From Nakazawaea peltata (Eukaryota; Ascomycota; Pichiomycetes; Alaninales; Pachysolenaceae), in NCBI GenBank assembly GCA_001599355.1, contig BCGQ01000008.1, forward strand, positions 186,001 to 250,000: a DNA stretch of 64,000 nucleotides. The letters are read 5' to 3'. The notes under the pieces are model-generated. The model saw only the letters and a program-made list of their open reading frames with translations, was not told the DNA's origin and did not search any database. Every line of letters begins with the position of its first letter. Position 1 is the stretch's first letter. This document shows, piece after piece, positions 19,934 to 29,513 of the stretch. Made by a program: the position numbers and the translations under genes.

Positions 19934-22900
19934 ATGGATCATACTGATACTCCTTTGGATGAAGGTCCAGAGAAGAAAGACATTTCAGGTGATCTTGGTG
20001 TATTAGAATCTGGAATTGGAACTGGTAGCGCCGTCAATGAGACTGAAGGATCTAGTGTGAATGACGAGTCTGGTTCAGGTACTGGCTCTGGCGCTGGATC
20101 AGCTTTTAATGGAGTCAATGAGTCAGAGGTTGCTATTGCTAGTCATCCTGGTGCTCCAGATGATGCTCCAGTTGCTTCTCTAAATGGTGCTCCAGATGAC
20201 GCTCCCGCTAATGCTCCATCTGATGCTCCACACACCCTCTCACTGATCGCTCATCTCCTCCAAGTAGATGAACCAAAAATAATAGACAAATTATCTCAAT
20301 TCAAGAAGGATCTCCACGAGTTATCCCAATCGTCATCCCAACTCACGCTTCAAAACCAATCCTTATCCACCACCAACTCATCTCTTCAACTGCAAATTGA
20401 ATCGCTCCAGAACGACATCCGCGTATCCGCCGCACGTCTCCAGGACTCACAGACTCAGATCTCCAATATTGAGAAGGAAAAAAGCTATTCACTCACAATT
20501 CTCAAGCGTAGAGACGACGAGATCAAGGCGCTTGAGACCGAGCTCGCTCAGTTAAGCAAAACTAATAAAATGCTCCGGCTGGAGATATTGAAGGCTGAAA
20601 ACTCGGCTCAAACGGCCACAAATGACCTTCTTAAACTGAATTTCGAAAAGGGAAACCTTTCTCAGGAACTCCAGATGCTCAAGAAGAACTCGTCTTGGTA
20701 CGAAGAGGAATTGAATAACAAGATCGACGAACTTAAGACCGTCAAGGTACTGAAGTACCGTGAATTAGGGGCTGTCCAGAGCGAACTCGATGCGCAGCGC
20801 CAGGAGTATGAAAATTTGCGTTCCAGGCACGACCTTTTACAGCTGTCTTACGACCAAACCCAGAAGCAACTTGATGGTTCTTTGGTGACAGTTAAACAGG
20901 TGCAAGATGTTCTTGCTCAAAGCAAGGAGGATTTCCTCAAAGAGATGTCCGCTAAGGATCGTCTTATAGAGATTTTACAGAAATCCAACGATGAACGTAA
21001 TGACCGTATTAATGTGTTACAAGAGTCACTCGATAATGTGAGGGAAGAGCATCTGAAAGAGTATGGGAGACTTCGTAAGGAGATGGAGGTTGAGGTTAAA
21101 GGAAAGAAGAATGCTCTTGAGAGGGTTCGTGAGTTGGAGGTGATGGTTGACACGCTTAGTGAAGTTGACAGTGGGTCAATTCCTGCGTCTGCTGTTCCTG
21201 TTCCTGGCTCAGCTAGACCTGCCCACGGTCCTTCGGATTCTTTCATCCCATCCACTCCTCTTACCCTCAAAACTCTGCCTAATGACCTGTTCTCTCCTTC
21301 TAGATCCACCTTCCGGAGACTGTCAGGCACCACAGTCGCAGCCGCAGACTTCCTGCTCATCAAAAAACAACTCATCAAGGAACGTAGATTAAAAGAACAA
21401 TTACAACAACAAGTGGCTCAATTCGTAGAAGAACTCAATAAGCATCTGCCAATGATCACAGCGACCAAAGAACGCTGCTCAACTCTCGAATCGGAACTCA
21501 CCGAGCTCTCCATCCTGCTCGACAAGACTTCCAAAGACAAGGACACCTTATTAAGAGAGAACCGCACTTGGAAAAAGAAGCTGACAGAATACGAATTGGA
21601 ACTTGGAGCTTTGGCCAAGTCCAAACGAGACTTGGCTGTCCAAATATCTCATTTACTTGTCCAAATGACCATTAAATCTGAAGGAGGAGCTCCTTTGACT
21701 GTAGCTGAACGTCAACAGATCGATAAATTGATCGCCAAATACTCGGCTGATGTGAATTCTTCTCAATACGATTATGAATCCGATACTGACAGACTTATTA
21801 GTGAAAGACTTGTGAAGTTCGGCTCAATTATCGAGCTCAGTCATCAGAACCAAGAACTTCTTAAAGTTACCCGTCAATTGGGAGCTCAATTAGAAACTCA
21901 AGAGCGTGAAAATAACGACAAGATGGATAATTTGGAGAGTGTAGCTATAGACGAGGCTAGAGAACTGATTTTGGTATTACAAGAGCAGGTTAATGAGACC
22001 GAGAAGAAGTTGGAAAGTACCATTAGAGAGAGAGATATGTTTAGGTCGATGGTTGGGTCTGCTATTCCGGGACATCTGGGCAATCTGTCCAGCGGTTTAC
22101 TGGGCCTGCCTGGCACCCATAGCACCCCCAACACAACTATCATTGAATCGGATCCCGACCTTCAACTCCGTCTTAACTCCCTCCAATCCGAGTTAACTTC
22201 CTACAAATCGACCTCGACCTCCACAATCGAATCTCTCCGCAAAGAGATCTCGTCCCTCTCCCAAGCCAAATCCGATTTGACTGTCCAACTTGCCAAAGCT
22301 CAATCCTCCACTCAACTCTTTGAAGACAGATACAAATCGCTCCAAGAGACCTTGAAATTCAGTAAAAATGAGAGTGAAGAGATCCGTCGTCGTTGTAAAC
22401 TCCTCCAGGACTCGCTTCTGAAGCAAGATATGTCGAACCAGCACCTCGCTGAAGAGTTGATCCTGGCCAAAAGCTTAGCGGAAAGCTTAAAATTGGAGGT
22501 GACTAACTTGAAAGCCGAGAGAGAGCTCTTAAAATCGATCGAGAAGAGATTGGGCGACGAGAATTCCATGTTGATGGGAGAAAAACTGAGATTGATGAGC
22601 CTCAGTGCTGATTTACAACGTTTGGACAATGAAAGAAAGACGAATTTCGAGGAATCCTCCGCCAAACTTCGTGCTTCCACCTCATCTCTCGAACAAGAAG
22701 TGATTCAACTCAAATCCAAGCTCGATCTGAACACTGACGAGCTCAGATCGGTATTGATACGTAAAGATATCGACTCTAAACTGTACCAAGAGAAGATCGA
22801 GCTGTTAAGAGCCGAGTTGCAACTGAAACAATCACTGTTGGAAGACCTGGAACGTCGCGAAAGACAAATGAAACTGATGGAGTCGATCACAAGAGATGGA

Positions 22901-25363
22901 GCTGCTAAGGCTGCTGCTGCTGCTGCCAGTGCCGGTGATTTACTGTCTCAATTGGAGGCTGCTAAGGCTCAATTGCTGAATGCCACTTCAGATTTAGTCA
23001 CAGCTGCTGAAGATACCGAACAATTCCGTTCTGCTGCTAATGTTGCCGAAGAAAAGCTGGCGGAGTTATCCAAATCTTACTCTGAGTACCAGACGAAACT
23101 GGAACTGCAATTATTGGAGCTCAATGAACAAAAGAAGGCACTTGAAGATGAGATTTCTCTGAAGAACGACAAGATCAGTCAATTGGAGAAACAGGCAGAC
23201 GAGGTTGCTGCTCAACATGCTGCTGGACAAGCTGATTTGCAACTGCAGATCGACTCTGTTCAACTGAAATTGCAACTGAGTGAACAACTCTCCCATCAAT
23301 ATGAACAACAGTTGTCTCTGCTTAAACATGATTTAGAAGAACAGCAGAAACTTGCTGCCGATTGTCAACGTAATTACGAGCAAGAGTTACTGAAACATAC
23401 GGAGATGAGTCTGCTGAACTCCAAGTTGAGAGAGGAAGAGTCAGCCTTGAAAATCAAGATCCATGAGTTGAGTGTAGAGGCTCGTGATAGCCAACAAGCA
23501 TTGTCTACGGCTGAGAAAGACTGGATTAATGTTAAGAGACTGTTAGAGGAGCAATTGAAGGTAATGGAAGGCAGAATTGGAGATTTGAGAATGCAGAATC
23601 GGATGTTGATGGACCAAATTGAAGGATCTGCTGCTGAATCTGGTGAGCCTGCTTCTGGTGAAGCTTCTGCTGGTTCTGTTTCTGGTTCTGGTGAGTCTGG
23701 TCTTGCTTCTGGTCCCGTCTCTGCTTCTGGTTCAATCATTGCTTTCCTTCGTAGAGAAAAAGAGTCAGCTGACCTGCAACTTGACGTCGCTTCTCAAGAA
23801 CAACGTAGACTTCAACAATTGCTTGACCAAACCAACACTGAGCTTGAAGATACAAAGACTCAACTTGCTAAAATACAAACCCGTGAAGTTGAAGCTGAGC
23901 AACTTCAAGTAAGCTACAACGAACTCAAGACCAAGGTTGAGCAATTAGAATCTCTGAAACTGAGCAACGACTCATTGAGAAATGAATGTGAACAATATTC
24001 TGAGCAAATCAAGCTGCTCGAGCTCAAATTGAACGACCTGTTGGCCAAGTTGGAGCCTTTGGAGTTGGAGAATGTCCGCTTGAGACTGGAATTCGATACT
24101 AAACTGAAACAACTTCAATCTGAGCAGGCAATTGTAGAGTTTTGGAAGAAGAAGAACCAAGAACTTTTGCAGAATTTCAAGACTGAGGTTCCTCTGCTGC
24201 AAGATGAGGCCGAAACTGAGCTGTTGAAGCTGAAGATTGCCAGTATGGAGGCTGAGTACCAGACCGAGAGGAAGAAGTCTATCAGAGAGGCCAATGATCG
24301 GTTGACTAAGTTCAAAGGTATCATTGATTCTACTAAGAAAGAGCTTGGGGAAGAGAAGCTGAGATCTGCTGAGTTACTGAAGGAACTTGAACTCTTGAAG
24401 GGTGGAGATCCAGATCTTCAACTGCAATTGGAACTGACTAAGAAGCTGATGGACCTTGCCAATGAAGAGGCTCAGAAGAAGATTGGAGAATTGGAGACGG
24501 TAAGAGATTCTTTACAGAAACAAGTTAACGAATTAACTGTTAAGAGTGAGAAGGTTAATCACGGAGTAGCTGGTTCTGATGAAGCTGTTGCTGCTGCTAT
24601 CGCTAAAGAGAAGCTGTTGTTGGAGAAACAAAAGCATCAAGAATTGGAGCAACTGAAATTCAGGTTGAAGATTGAGATCAAGAAAGATTTAGAAGCTAAG
24701 ATGAAGGCAGCTCAGACAGAGACTTCTTCGGCTTCAGATATTGACATAGAATCCCTTAAAGCTCAATGGACTTCTGAACATGAAGCCGATGTCCAGAAAC
24801 GTATTAAAGAAGCTTGTGATAATTTGAAGGCCAAGATTCGTGAACCTCATGAGCAGAAGATCAATCAAATTCTGAATAAAAAGTTCGAGAAATTGAAGCT
24901 GGAGATCGAGCTGGAGTATAAGAAGAAGGAGGAGCTGTTATCAGCTGGTGCACCAGCCAATGTTGGACTGGGCACTGCTGCTGATGCCGCTACTCATAAA
25001 CTGCTCCAAGATGAGATCTCCAAATTGAAAGAATCCATCGAATCTGAATGTAAAAAAGCTAAGGAAGAAGGCCGTTCTTCTGCTTTAAAAGAAGGTGAGA
25101 TGCGTTATAAAATGACTAAACGTCAATTGGATAAAGCTAAGGAGGAGTTGGCCAAGTTGAAGGGAACTTCTCTGCCTCAACCTGCTGCTTCTCAGCCCGT
25201 TCTGTCCCAATCTGCTCTGCCTCAGGCCGCCTCAATCCCTAACAAACCAGCTGTCCAAAGAAATTTCAATAAACCACTGGTAGTTAAACCTTCCACTGAG
25301 TCTAAGAGAGCTGCTGATGATTCTTCCGACCAACAACCGGGCAAGAAACCGAAAAATAACTAA
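19934..25363 (+). CDS. MLP1: Mlp1/Mlp2-like nuclear basket protein (Tpr homologue)
   Basis: A 1809-residue, almost entirely coiled-coil protein (about residues 95-1700), the size of S. cerevisiae Mlp1 (1875 aa). Mlp proteins form the filaments of the nuclear pore basket and take part in mRNA quality control and gene tethering. The N-terminal 90 residues are acidic with repeated GAPDDAP units. A conserved Tpr/Mlp stretch lies near residues 1370-1410 (ELENVRLR, then EFWKKKNQELLQ). A second conserved region near 1610-1660 holds the SEHEADVQKRIKEA stretch. The C-terminal tail is low-complexity with a basic end (KRAADD...GKKPKNN), a probable nuclear localisation signal. Mlp1 and Mlp2 arose by duplication in another lineage, so this is likely the single homologue. 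The many CTG codons read as Ala. Confidence 0.85.
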   Translation: MDHTDTPLDEGPEKKDISGDLGVLESGIGTGSAVNETEGSSVNDESGSGTGSGAGSAFNGVNESEVAIASHPGAPDDAPVASLNGAPDDAPANAPSDAPHTLSLIAHLLQVDEPKIIDKLSQFKKDLHELSQSSSQLTLQNQSLSTTNSSLQLQIESLQNDIRVSAARLQDSQTQISNIEKEKSYSLTILKRRDDEIKALETELAQLSKTNKMLRLEILKAENSAQTATNDLLKLNFEKGNLSQELQMLKKNSSWYEEELNNKIDELKTVKVLKYRELGAVQSELDAQRQEYENLRSRHDLLQLSYDQTQKQLDGSLVTVKQVQDVLAQSKEDFLKEMSAKDRLIEILQKSNDERNDRINVLQESLDNVREEHLKEYGRLRKEMEVEVKGKKNALERVRELEVMVDTLSEVDSGSIPASAVPVPGSARPAHGPSDSFIPSTPLTLKTLPNDLFSPSRSTFRRLSGTTVAAADFLLIKKQLIKERRLKEQLQQQVAQFVEELNKHLPMITATKERCSTLESELTELSILLDKTSKDKDTLLRENRTWKKKLTEYELELGALAKSKRDLAVQISHLLVQMTIKSEGGAPLTVAERQQIDKLIAKYSADVNSSQYDYESDTDRLISERLVKFGSIIELSHQNQELLKVTRQLGAQLETQERENNDKMDNLESVAIDEARELILVLQEQVNETEKKLESTIRERDMFRSMVGSAIPGHLGNLSSGLLGLPGTHSTPNTTIIESDPDLQLRLNSLQSELTSYKSTSTSTIESLRKEISSLSQAKSDLTVQLAKAQSSTQLFEDRYKSLQETLKFSKNESEEIRRRCKLLQDSLLKQDMSNQHLAEELILAKSLAESLKLEVTNLKAERELLKSIEKRLGDENSMLMGEKLRLMSLSADLQRLDNERKTNFEESSAKLRASTSSLEQEVIQLKSKLDLNTDELRSVLIRKDIDSKLYQEKIELLRAELQLKQSLLEDLERRERQMKLMESITRDGAAKAAAAAASAGDLLSQLEAAKAQLLNATSDLVTAAEDTEQFRSAANVAEEKLAELSKSYSEYQTKLELQLLELNEQKKALEDEISLKNDKISQLEKQADEVAAQHAAGQADLQLQIDSVQLKLQLSEQLSHQYEQQLSLLKHDLEEQQKLAADCQRNYEQELLKHTEMSLLNSKLREEESALKIKIHELSVEARDSQQALSTAEKDWINVKRLLEEQLKVMEGRIGDLRMQNRMLMDQIEGSAAESGEPASGEASAGSVSGSGESGLASGPVSASGSIIAFLRREKESADLQLDVASQEQRRLQQLLDQTNTELEDTKTQLAKIQTREVEAEQLQVSYNELKTKVEQLESLKLSNDSLRNECEQYSEQIKLLELKLNDLLAKLEPLELENVRLRLEFDTKLKQLQSEQAIVEFWKKKNQELLQNFKTEVPLLQDEAETELLKLKIASMEAEYQTERKKSIREANDRLTKFKGIIDSTKKELGEEKLRSAELLKELELLKGGDPDLQLQLELTKKLMDLANEEAQKKIGELETVRDSLQKQVNELTVKSEKVNHGVAGSDEAVAAAIAKEKLLLEKQKHQELEQLKFRLKIEIKKDLEAKMKAAQTETSSASDIDIESLKAQWTSEHEADVQKRIKEACDNLKAKIREPHEQKINQILNKKFEKLKLEIELEYKKKEELLSAGAPANVGLGTAADAATHKLLQDEISKLKESIESECKKAKEEGRSSALKEGEMRYKMTKRQLDKAKEELAKLKGTSLPQPAASQPVLSQSALPQAASIPNKPAVQRNFNKPLVVKPSTESKRAADDSSDQQPGKKPKNN

Positions 25364-25636
25364 TCTTTTGTATATTAATTTGAATATTTTATAAATTGGG
25401 GGTAATTTTGGTGTCATGATGTTAAGACGTGCGAGCATCGCAGGGTGAGTAAATGGTCGTGTATTTAATATCATTTTGGTAGTGTATCCAATCATCATTT
25501 TTCTACATAAATATAGTCGTGTATACAAGTCTAATTTCCATATCAGGTATTCTTACCCCAACCTCTACTTATATCAATTGAACTGAGTCCATTCAATTGA
25601 GTCTATTCATTCAATTGCACCCAAAACAACTCCACC
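25364..25636. promoter_or_regulatory. Spacer with two GTCGTGTA elements
   Basis: GTCGTGTA at 25456-25463 and again at 25516-25523, both 100-190 bp upstream of the hydrolase ATG. Direct repeats of tcaattga-type sequence lie at 25575-25618. Confidence 0.45.
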
Positions 25637-26446
25637 ATGTTAATCAAAGAGACCTTCCACGATGTCCATACTTCCATGGGAACTACAATGCGTATTTTCG
25701 TCTACCACCCTCACATCCCCAACTACCCTAACCTGAAGTTCCCGGGAGTTGTGGTCTACAGTGAGATTTATCAGGTCACTGGCCCAGTTCAAAGATTTGC
25801 TAAAGATATTGCCACTCAAGGTTATATTGTTGCATGCCCGTCTATTTATCACAATTGGGAGCCACACACCCCTTTACTGTATGATACAGAGGGTACTGAT
25901 AAGGGAAACTACTACAAACTGGAGAAACCAGTCGAAAGTTACGATGAGGACAATAAATTGACTGTTGATTATTTGATGTCTTTGCCTAGTTGTAATGGGA
26001 AAATTGGCGCAACAGGTATGTGTCTCGGAGGACATTTACTGTTTAGGGCATGTTTGGACCCGCGCGTTTCTCTGGCCTGTTGCTTCTTTGCGACAGATAT
26101 CCACGACCATCTGTTAGGTAAGGGTGGAGATGACTCGTTGCTGAGATGTCTGGAGATGGCTCAACTGGAGTTGTTTATGATCTTTGGAACCTTGGATAAT
26201 CATGTCCCACCACCTGGTCGTGATTTGATTAGGGCCAAGATGAGAGATCTGAACTTGAAGTTCTCCTTCTTGGAGATTTGTGATGCTCAACATGCTTTTG
26301 TTAGAGATGAAAACAGTAAGGACCGTTATGATGGAGCCATCACCAAGGCTTGTTTCGAGTTTTTACTGGAATTGTTCAACAGAAAGTTGAGAATTGAGAC
26401 CGGAGATCATGACGGAAGGAAGGTAGTTGTTGAAAATGTCTGTTAA
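25637..26446 (+). CDS. Dienelactone-hydrolase-family protein, YDL086W type
   Basis: A 269-residue alpha/beta hydrolase closely matching S. cerevisiae YDL086W (273 aa) along its whole length, from MLI-ETFHDV-TS-GTT at the start to the EHVC-like C-terminus (here VENVC). The nucleophile Cys129 is in GMCLGGH, with Asp187 in GTLDNHV and His219 in DAQHAFVRD, the Cys-Asp-His triad of dienelactone hydrolases. The CTG at codon 135 reads as Ala to give HLAFRA, as in YDL086W. The physiological substrate is unknown; soil bacteria use relatives to open carboxymethylenebutenolide. It is probably cytosolic, as no signal or membrane segment is visible. Confidence 0.9.
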   Translation: MLIKETFHDVHTSMGTTMRIFVYHPHIPNYPNLKFPGVVVYSEIYQVTGPVQRFAKDIATQGYIVACPSIYHNWEPHTPLLYDTEGTDKGNYYKLEKPVESYDEDNKLTVDYLMSLPSCNGKIGATGMCLGGHLLFRACLDPRVSLACCFFATDIHDHLLGKGGDDSLLRCLEMAQLELFMIFGTLDNHVPPPGRDLIRAKMRDLNLKFSFLEICDAQHAFVRDENSKDRYDGAITKACFEFLLELFNRKLRIETGDHDGRKVVVENVC

Positions 26447-26519
26447 GTACACTTTATAATATTATTCTATAGTATTAAATTAGCAGTTGATTATATATTG
26501 TAATTCAAAGAAACAAAAC

Positions 26520-28157
26520 TTAGACCTTCTCTTCAGCAGTTCCTGGAGTGGAAGATCCCTCTTCCTCTGGAGCCTTCAAAGAAGATTGAGAGGCAGAAGC
26601 CTTGTCAAACTCATCACTTGAGAATTCGATCTCGTCGAATAATCCCAATTTGATAGCCTCTTCTTCGACTTGTCTGTGAGTCAATTTTGGCATGGTTTGG
26701 GCAACTCTCCAAACTGGCTTCTTCTCAATGTGGGCCTTGGCGAAAAGAATGTCAACTTCCTCCAAGGAACGGCCAGCAGTTTCTGGGTAGAAGAAGAAGA
26801 TAACTGGAACAAAGAGGAAGTTCACAATAGCGAAGAATAAGTAGGCACCCCATCTTGCATTGGTGATGAAAACAGGGGTGAACATGACAACGGCGAAGTT
26901 CATGATCCAGTTGGTACAAGTGGAAACAGAAGTAGCAACGGTTCTAGTTCTCAATGGGTTAATTTCTGGTGGGTAGATCCATGGCAATGGCAAGATAGTG
27001 AAAGCAAAGAATACGATGAACAAGAATAAACCAACAGCGGCACCCTTAGCATTCTGCTTAGTGTCCTTGATCAAACAAGCAAAGGTGATCAAGAAAGAAA
27101 CCCCTTGACCAGTAGCACCAATCAAGAACAAGTTTCTTCTACCCACTCTCTCGATCAAGAAGAACGATGGAATAGTACTGATAGCGTAAATGGTAGCGAA
27201 AACACCCCCCAAAATTAAAGACAATCTCTTCTCCAAACCGATGGTGTTTTCGAATAAGACTGTGGAGTAGTAGATAGCAGCATTACAACCAGTAATTTGT
27301 TGGAAGAATTGAGTAGAAGCACCGATCAACATTCTTCTGAAATGTTGAGTCTTACCGTTGGTGAAGACATCCTTCAATTTAACTTGTTCTCTGGAAACCT
27401 TCTTGACAGCGTCATGAATAGCAGTGGCTTCGACTTGGATGTTCTCATCATCGGTAGAAACACCGTTCAAAGCAGCCAAAATCAAAACAGCTTCATCTCT
27501 TCTGTCCTTAGACAACAACCATCTTGGAGATTCTGGCAAACCTAAAGCACCAACTAAGACAAACAGAGCAAACAAGATTTGTAACAGAACAGGGAATCTC
27601 CATTGAACACTGTTGTTAACATAAGATAATCCGAAGTCAACCCAGTAAGCAACAAAAGTACCAACAGCGACGACAGAACCTTCCAAGTTGACCAATTGAC
27701 CTCTCTTCTCAGGCTTGGACATCTCAGATTGCCAAACTGGAATGGTAGCAGTGTTCATACCATTTCCGATACCAGTGATAACACGACCAACAACGAATTG
27801 ACCAGTTCCCCAACTGTCTCTGAAGGCAGTAATAGAGATAACAGTACCAAGAATAATAATAGTGGAACCAATAATAATTAAAGGTCTTCTTCCAATTTTT
27901 TCACCTTTGAACATGGCGAAAAGAGCACCAAAGAAACAACCAATTTCGTAACAAGAAGTGACAGCACCTTGGTTAACATCGTTGTTGTAAGTAGCGGGGA
28001 ATTCCTTGTTGAATTCAGTACCGGTAATTAAACCGGACATCAAACCTTGGTCATAACCAAACAAAGAAAATCCCAAAACAGAAGTAACTGTGACGGCTAC
28101 ACGTAAACTTCTGCCATTAAATCCTGAAGTATTAGTTCTTGCATTCAAAAGTCCCAT
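26520..28157 (-). CDS. MFS hexose transporter (HGT/GTH1-like)
   Basis: A 545-residue, twelve-helix sugar porter of the plasma membrane. The signatures are GYDQGLMSGL in TM1, the loop motif GEKIGRRP, GRVITGIGNG in TM4, PESPRWLL before the central loop, QQITGCNAAIYYS in TM7, the second loop motif ERVGRRN, and PETAGRS after TM12. It resembles proton-coupled, high-affinity glucose transporters of Kluyveromyces (Hgt1) and Komagataella (Gth1) more than the S. cerevisiae Hxt set. The codon bias is strong, with few CTG codons. The C-terminal cytosolic tail is acidic and Ser-rich. The 1.36-kb upstream region suggests elaborate regulation. Substrate specificity cannot be read from sequence. Confidence 0.88.
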   Translation of the reverse strand: MGLLNARTNTSGFNGRSLRVAVTVTSVLGFSLFGYDQGLMSGLITGTEFNKEFPATYNNDVNQGAVTSCYEIGCFFGALFAMFKGEKIGRRPLIIIGSTIIILGTVISITAFRDSWGTGQFVVGRVITGIGNGMNTATIPVWQSEMSKPEKRGQLVNLEGSVVAVGTFVAYWVDFGLSYVNNSVQWRFPVLLQILFALFVLVGALGLPESPRWLLSKDRRDEAVLILAALNGVSTDDENIQVEATAIHDAVKKVSREQVKLKDVFTNGKTQHFRRMLIGASTQFFQQITGCNAAIYYSTVLFENTIGLEKRLSLILGGVFATIYAISTIPSFFLIERVGRRNLFLIGATGQGVSFLITFACLIKDTKQNAKGAAVGLFLFIVFFAFTILPLPWIYPPEINPLRTRTVATSVSTCTNWIMNFAVVMFTPVFITNARWGAYLFFAIVNFLFVPVIFFFYPETAGRSLEEVDILFAKAHIEKKPVWRVAQTMPKLTHRQVEEEAIKLGLFDEIEFSSDEFDKASASQSSLKAPEEEGSSTPGTAEEKV

Positions 28158-29513
28158 CTTGAATACTAATAAATAAATCTATACAGATTCCTAACAAGAG
28201 CACTTTCTCAAAAAGAGGAACATCGTCATATTTATACCTCCAAGACCTAAACACCCCTCTTTTCTTTTTATGAAGCTCTCTTTTCTTTTGAGAGTCTCAG
28301 GCGACTCAATTACGTACCATTGCATCCATATACGGGCAAATCCCAATGTTGATACTCAGTATCCACTACTAATCCCTAACACCATCTGTAACCCCCCGTA
28401 ATTATGATGTAATGAAAAAAAAAATTTGCTTCTTTTTGTTAAATGCAAGGGCAAGTCCAGCACTAATAATTGTTCCGGTGCTGCACGATTTGACAACTAG
28501 GCAACCCTCACCCGTACATAATAGTTTTTCCGGTGGGAGAGTCGATGAGGCCTGACGAAGTTCAGTTAGAGGAAGAGACACAAAAAAAATTTTGTAACTA
28601 CAATAGGTGGCCACAATACAAAATAGGTCAAGAACCCTTTAGCAGAGGCTTGAGACTGGTTTTAGTCCCGAATTTGCTTGATAGATACTATATTCTTGGT
28701 ATAATGCGTTTTTGAGGTCTGATCATGACCAAGCAATGGCCCTCTTCTCTTCTCTTCTAATCGCTGACTAATCGTACCTTGCTCTCGATGCCCTTACCTC
28801 ACTCTATCTACATGTTTGCTATCCAATTTGGACTACCTCTGCATCACTCTAGTCAACATCTGGTCCCTACCTTGCTCGGTATTACTTTGAATCTCTCACA
28901 AAAAAACATAAAAATGATGTCATACTGCAGCCTTTTTCGTCAATCTGCCCTTCTTTTCTTTTTTTTTTTTTCTCTAGCCCCCCTGGGTAAGCTTTTTGTG
29001 CCTTTTTTTAAGCGGAAGGACTTCCGTTAAGACGCCGAGACCTGAAAGTGAATGCCGAATAAACGTAAGTAGTGGAGGATATCTGTATAGATGGAGGGAT
29101 ATGGACTTTGTAATGCCAATTGCTGGAAAGGGTTGATATCCCGACGCGATGAATCTGACTTTTACTTCTTTCGGGCAGTTGTTGTGAGAGCCCAATGCAT
29201 CACCACTAATAAGATTTGTTTAATAGAACTCATCCAAAATCTATTGTTCGTTGCAAGCATATGATACGAAGTTGTGCGGCCACTCTATCTTGAAGGTTTA
29301 GCGTTCCAGCCCACATCCGATTTCTAAGCATTTCGACCCCCCGGGGCCATCTTTCTATATTGGGAAATCTCTACCCACGCTGTTATTACACAAGATGCAG
29401 ACCTATTGCCACACCCCAGATTTTATTTGAATCTACAAATATGAGACATGAGGGATTTTTTATTACAATAGAACAATTGTGGGGAATCCAAGAAGACAAG
29501 AAAACTATTTCTC
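28158..29513. promoter_or_regulatory. Long promoter region of the hexose transporter
   Basis: At 1.36 kb this is one of the longest spacers. No gene is seen; the longest frames (28402-29195, both strands) have no family resemblance. A T-rich run lies at about 28958-28972, and C-rich boxes occur near 28390, 28978 and 29338. Those could serve a Mig1-type repressor, but this is not demonstrated. Confidence 0.4.
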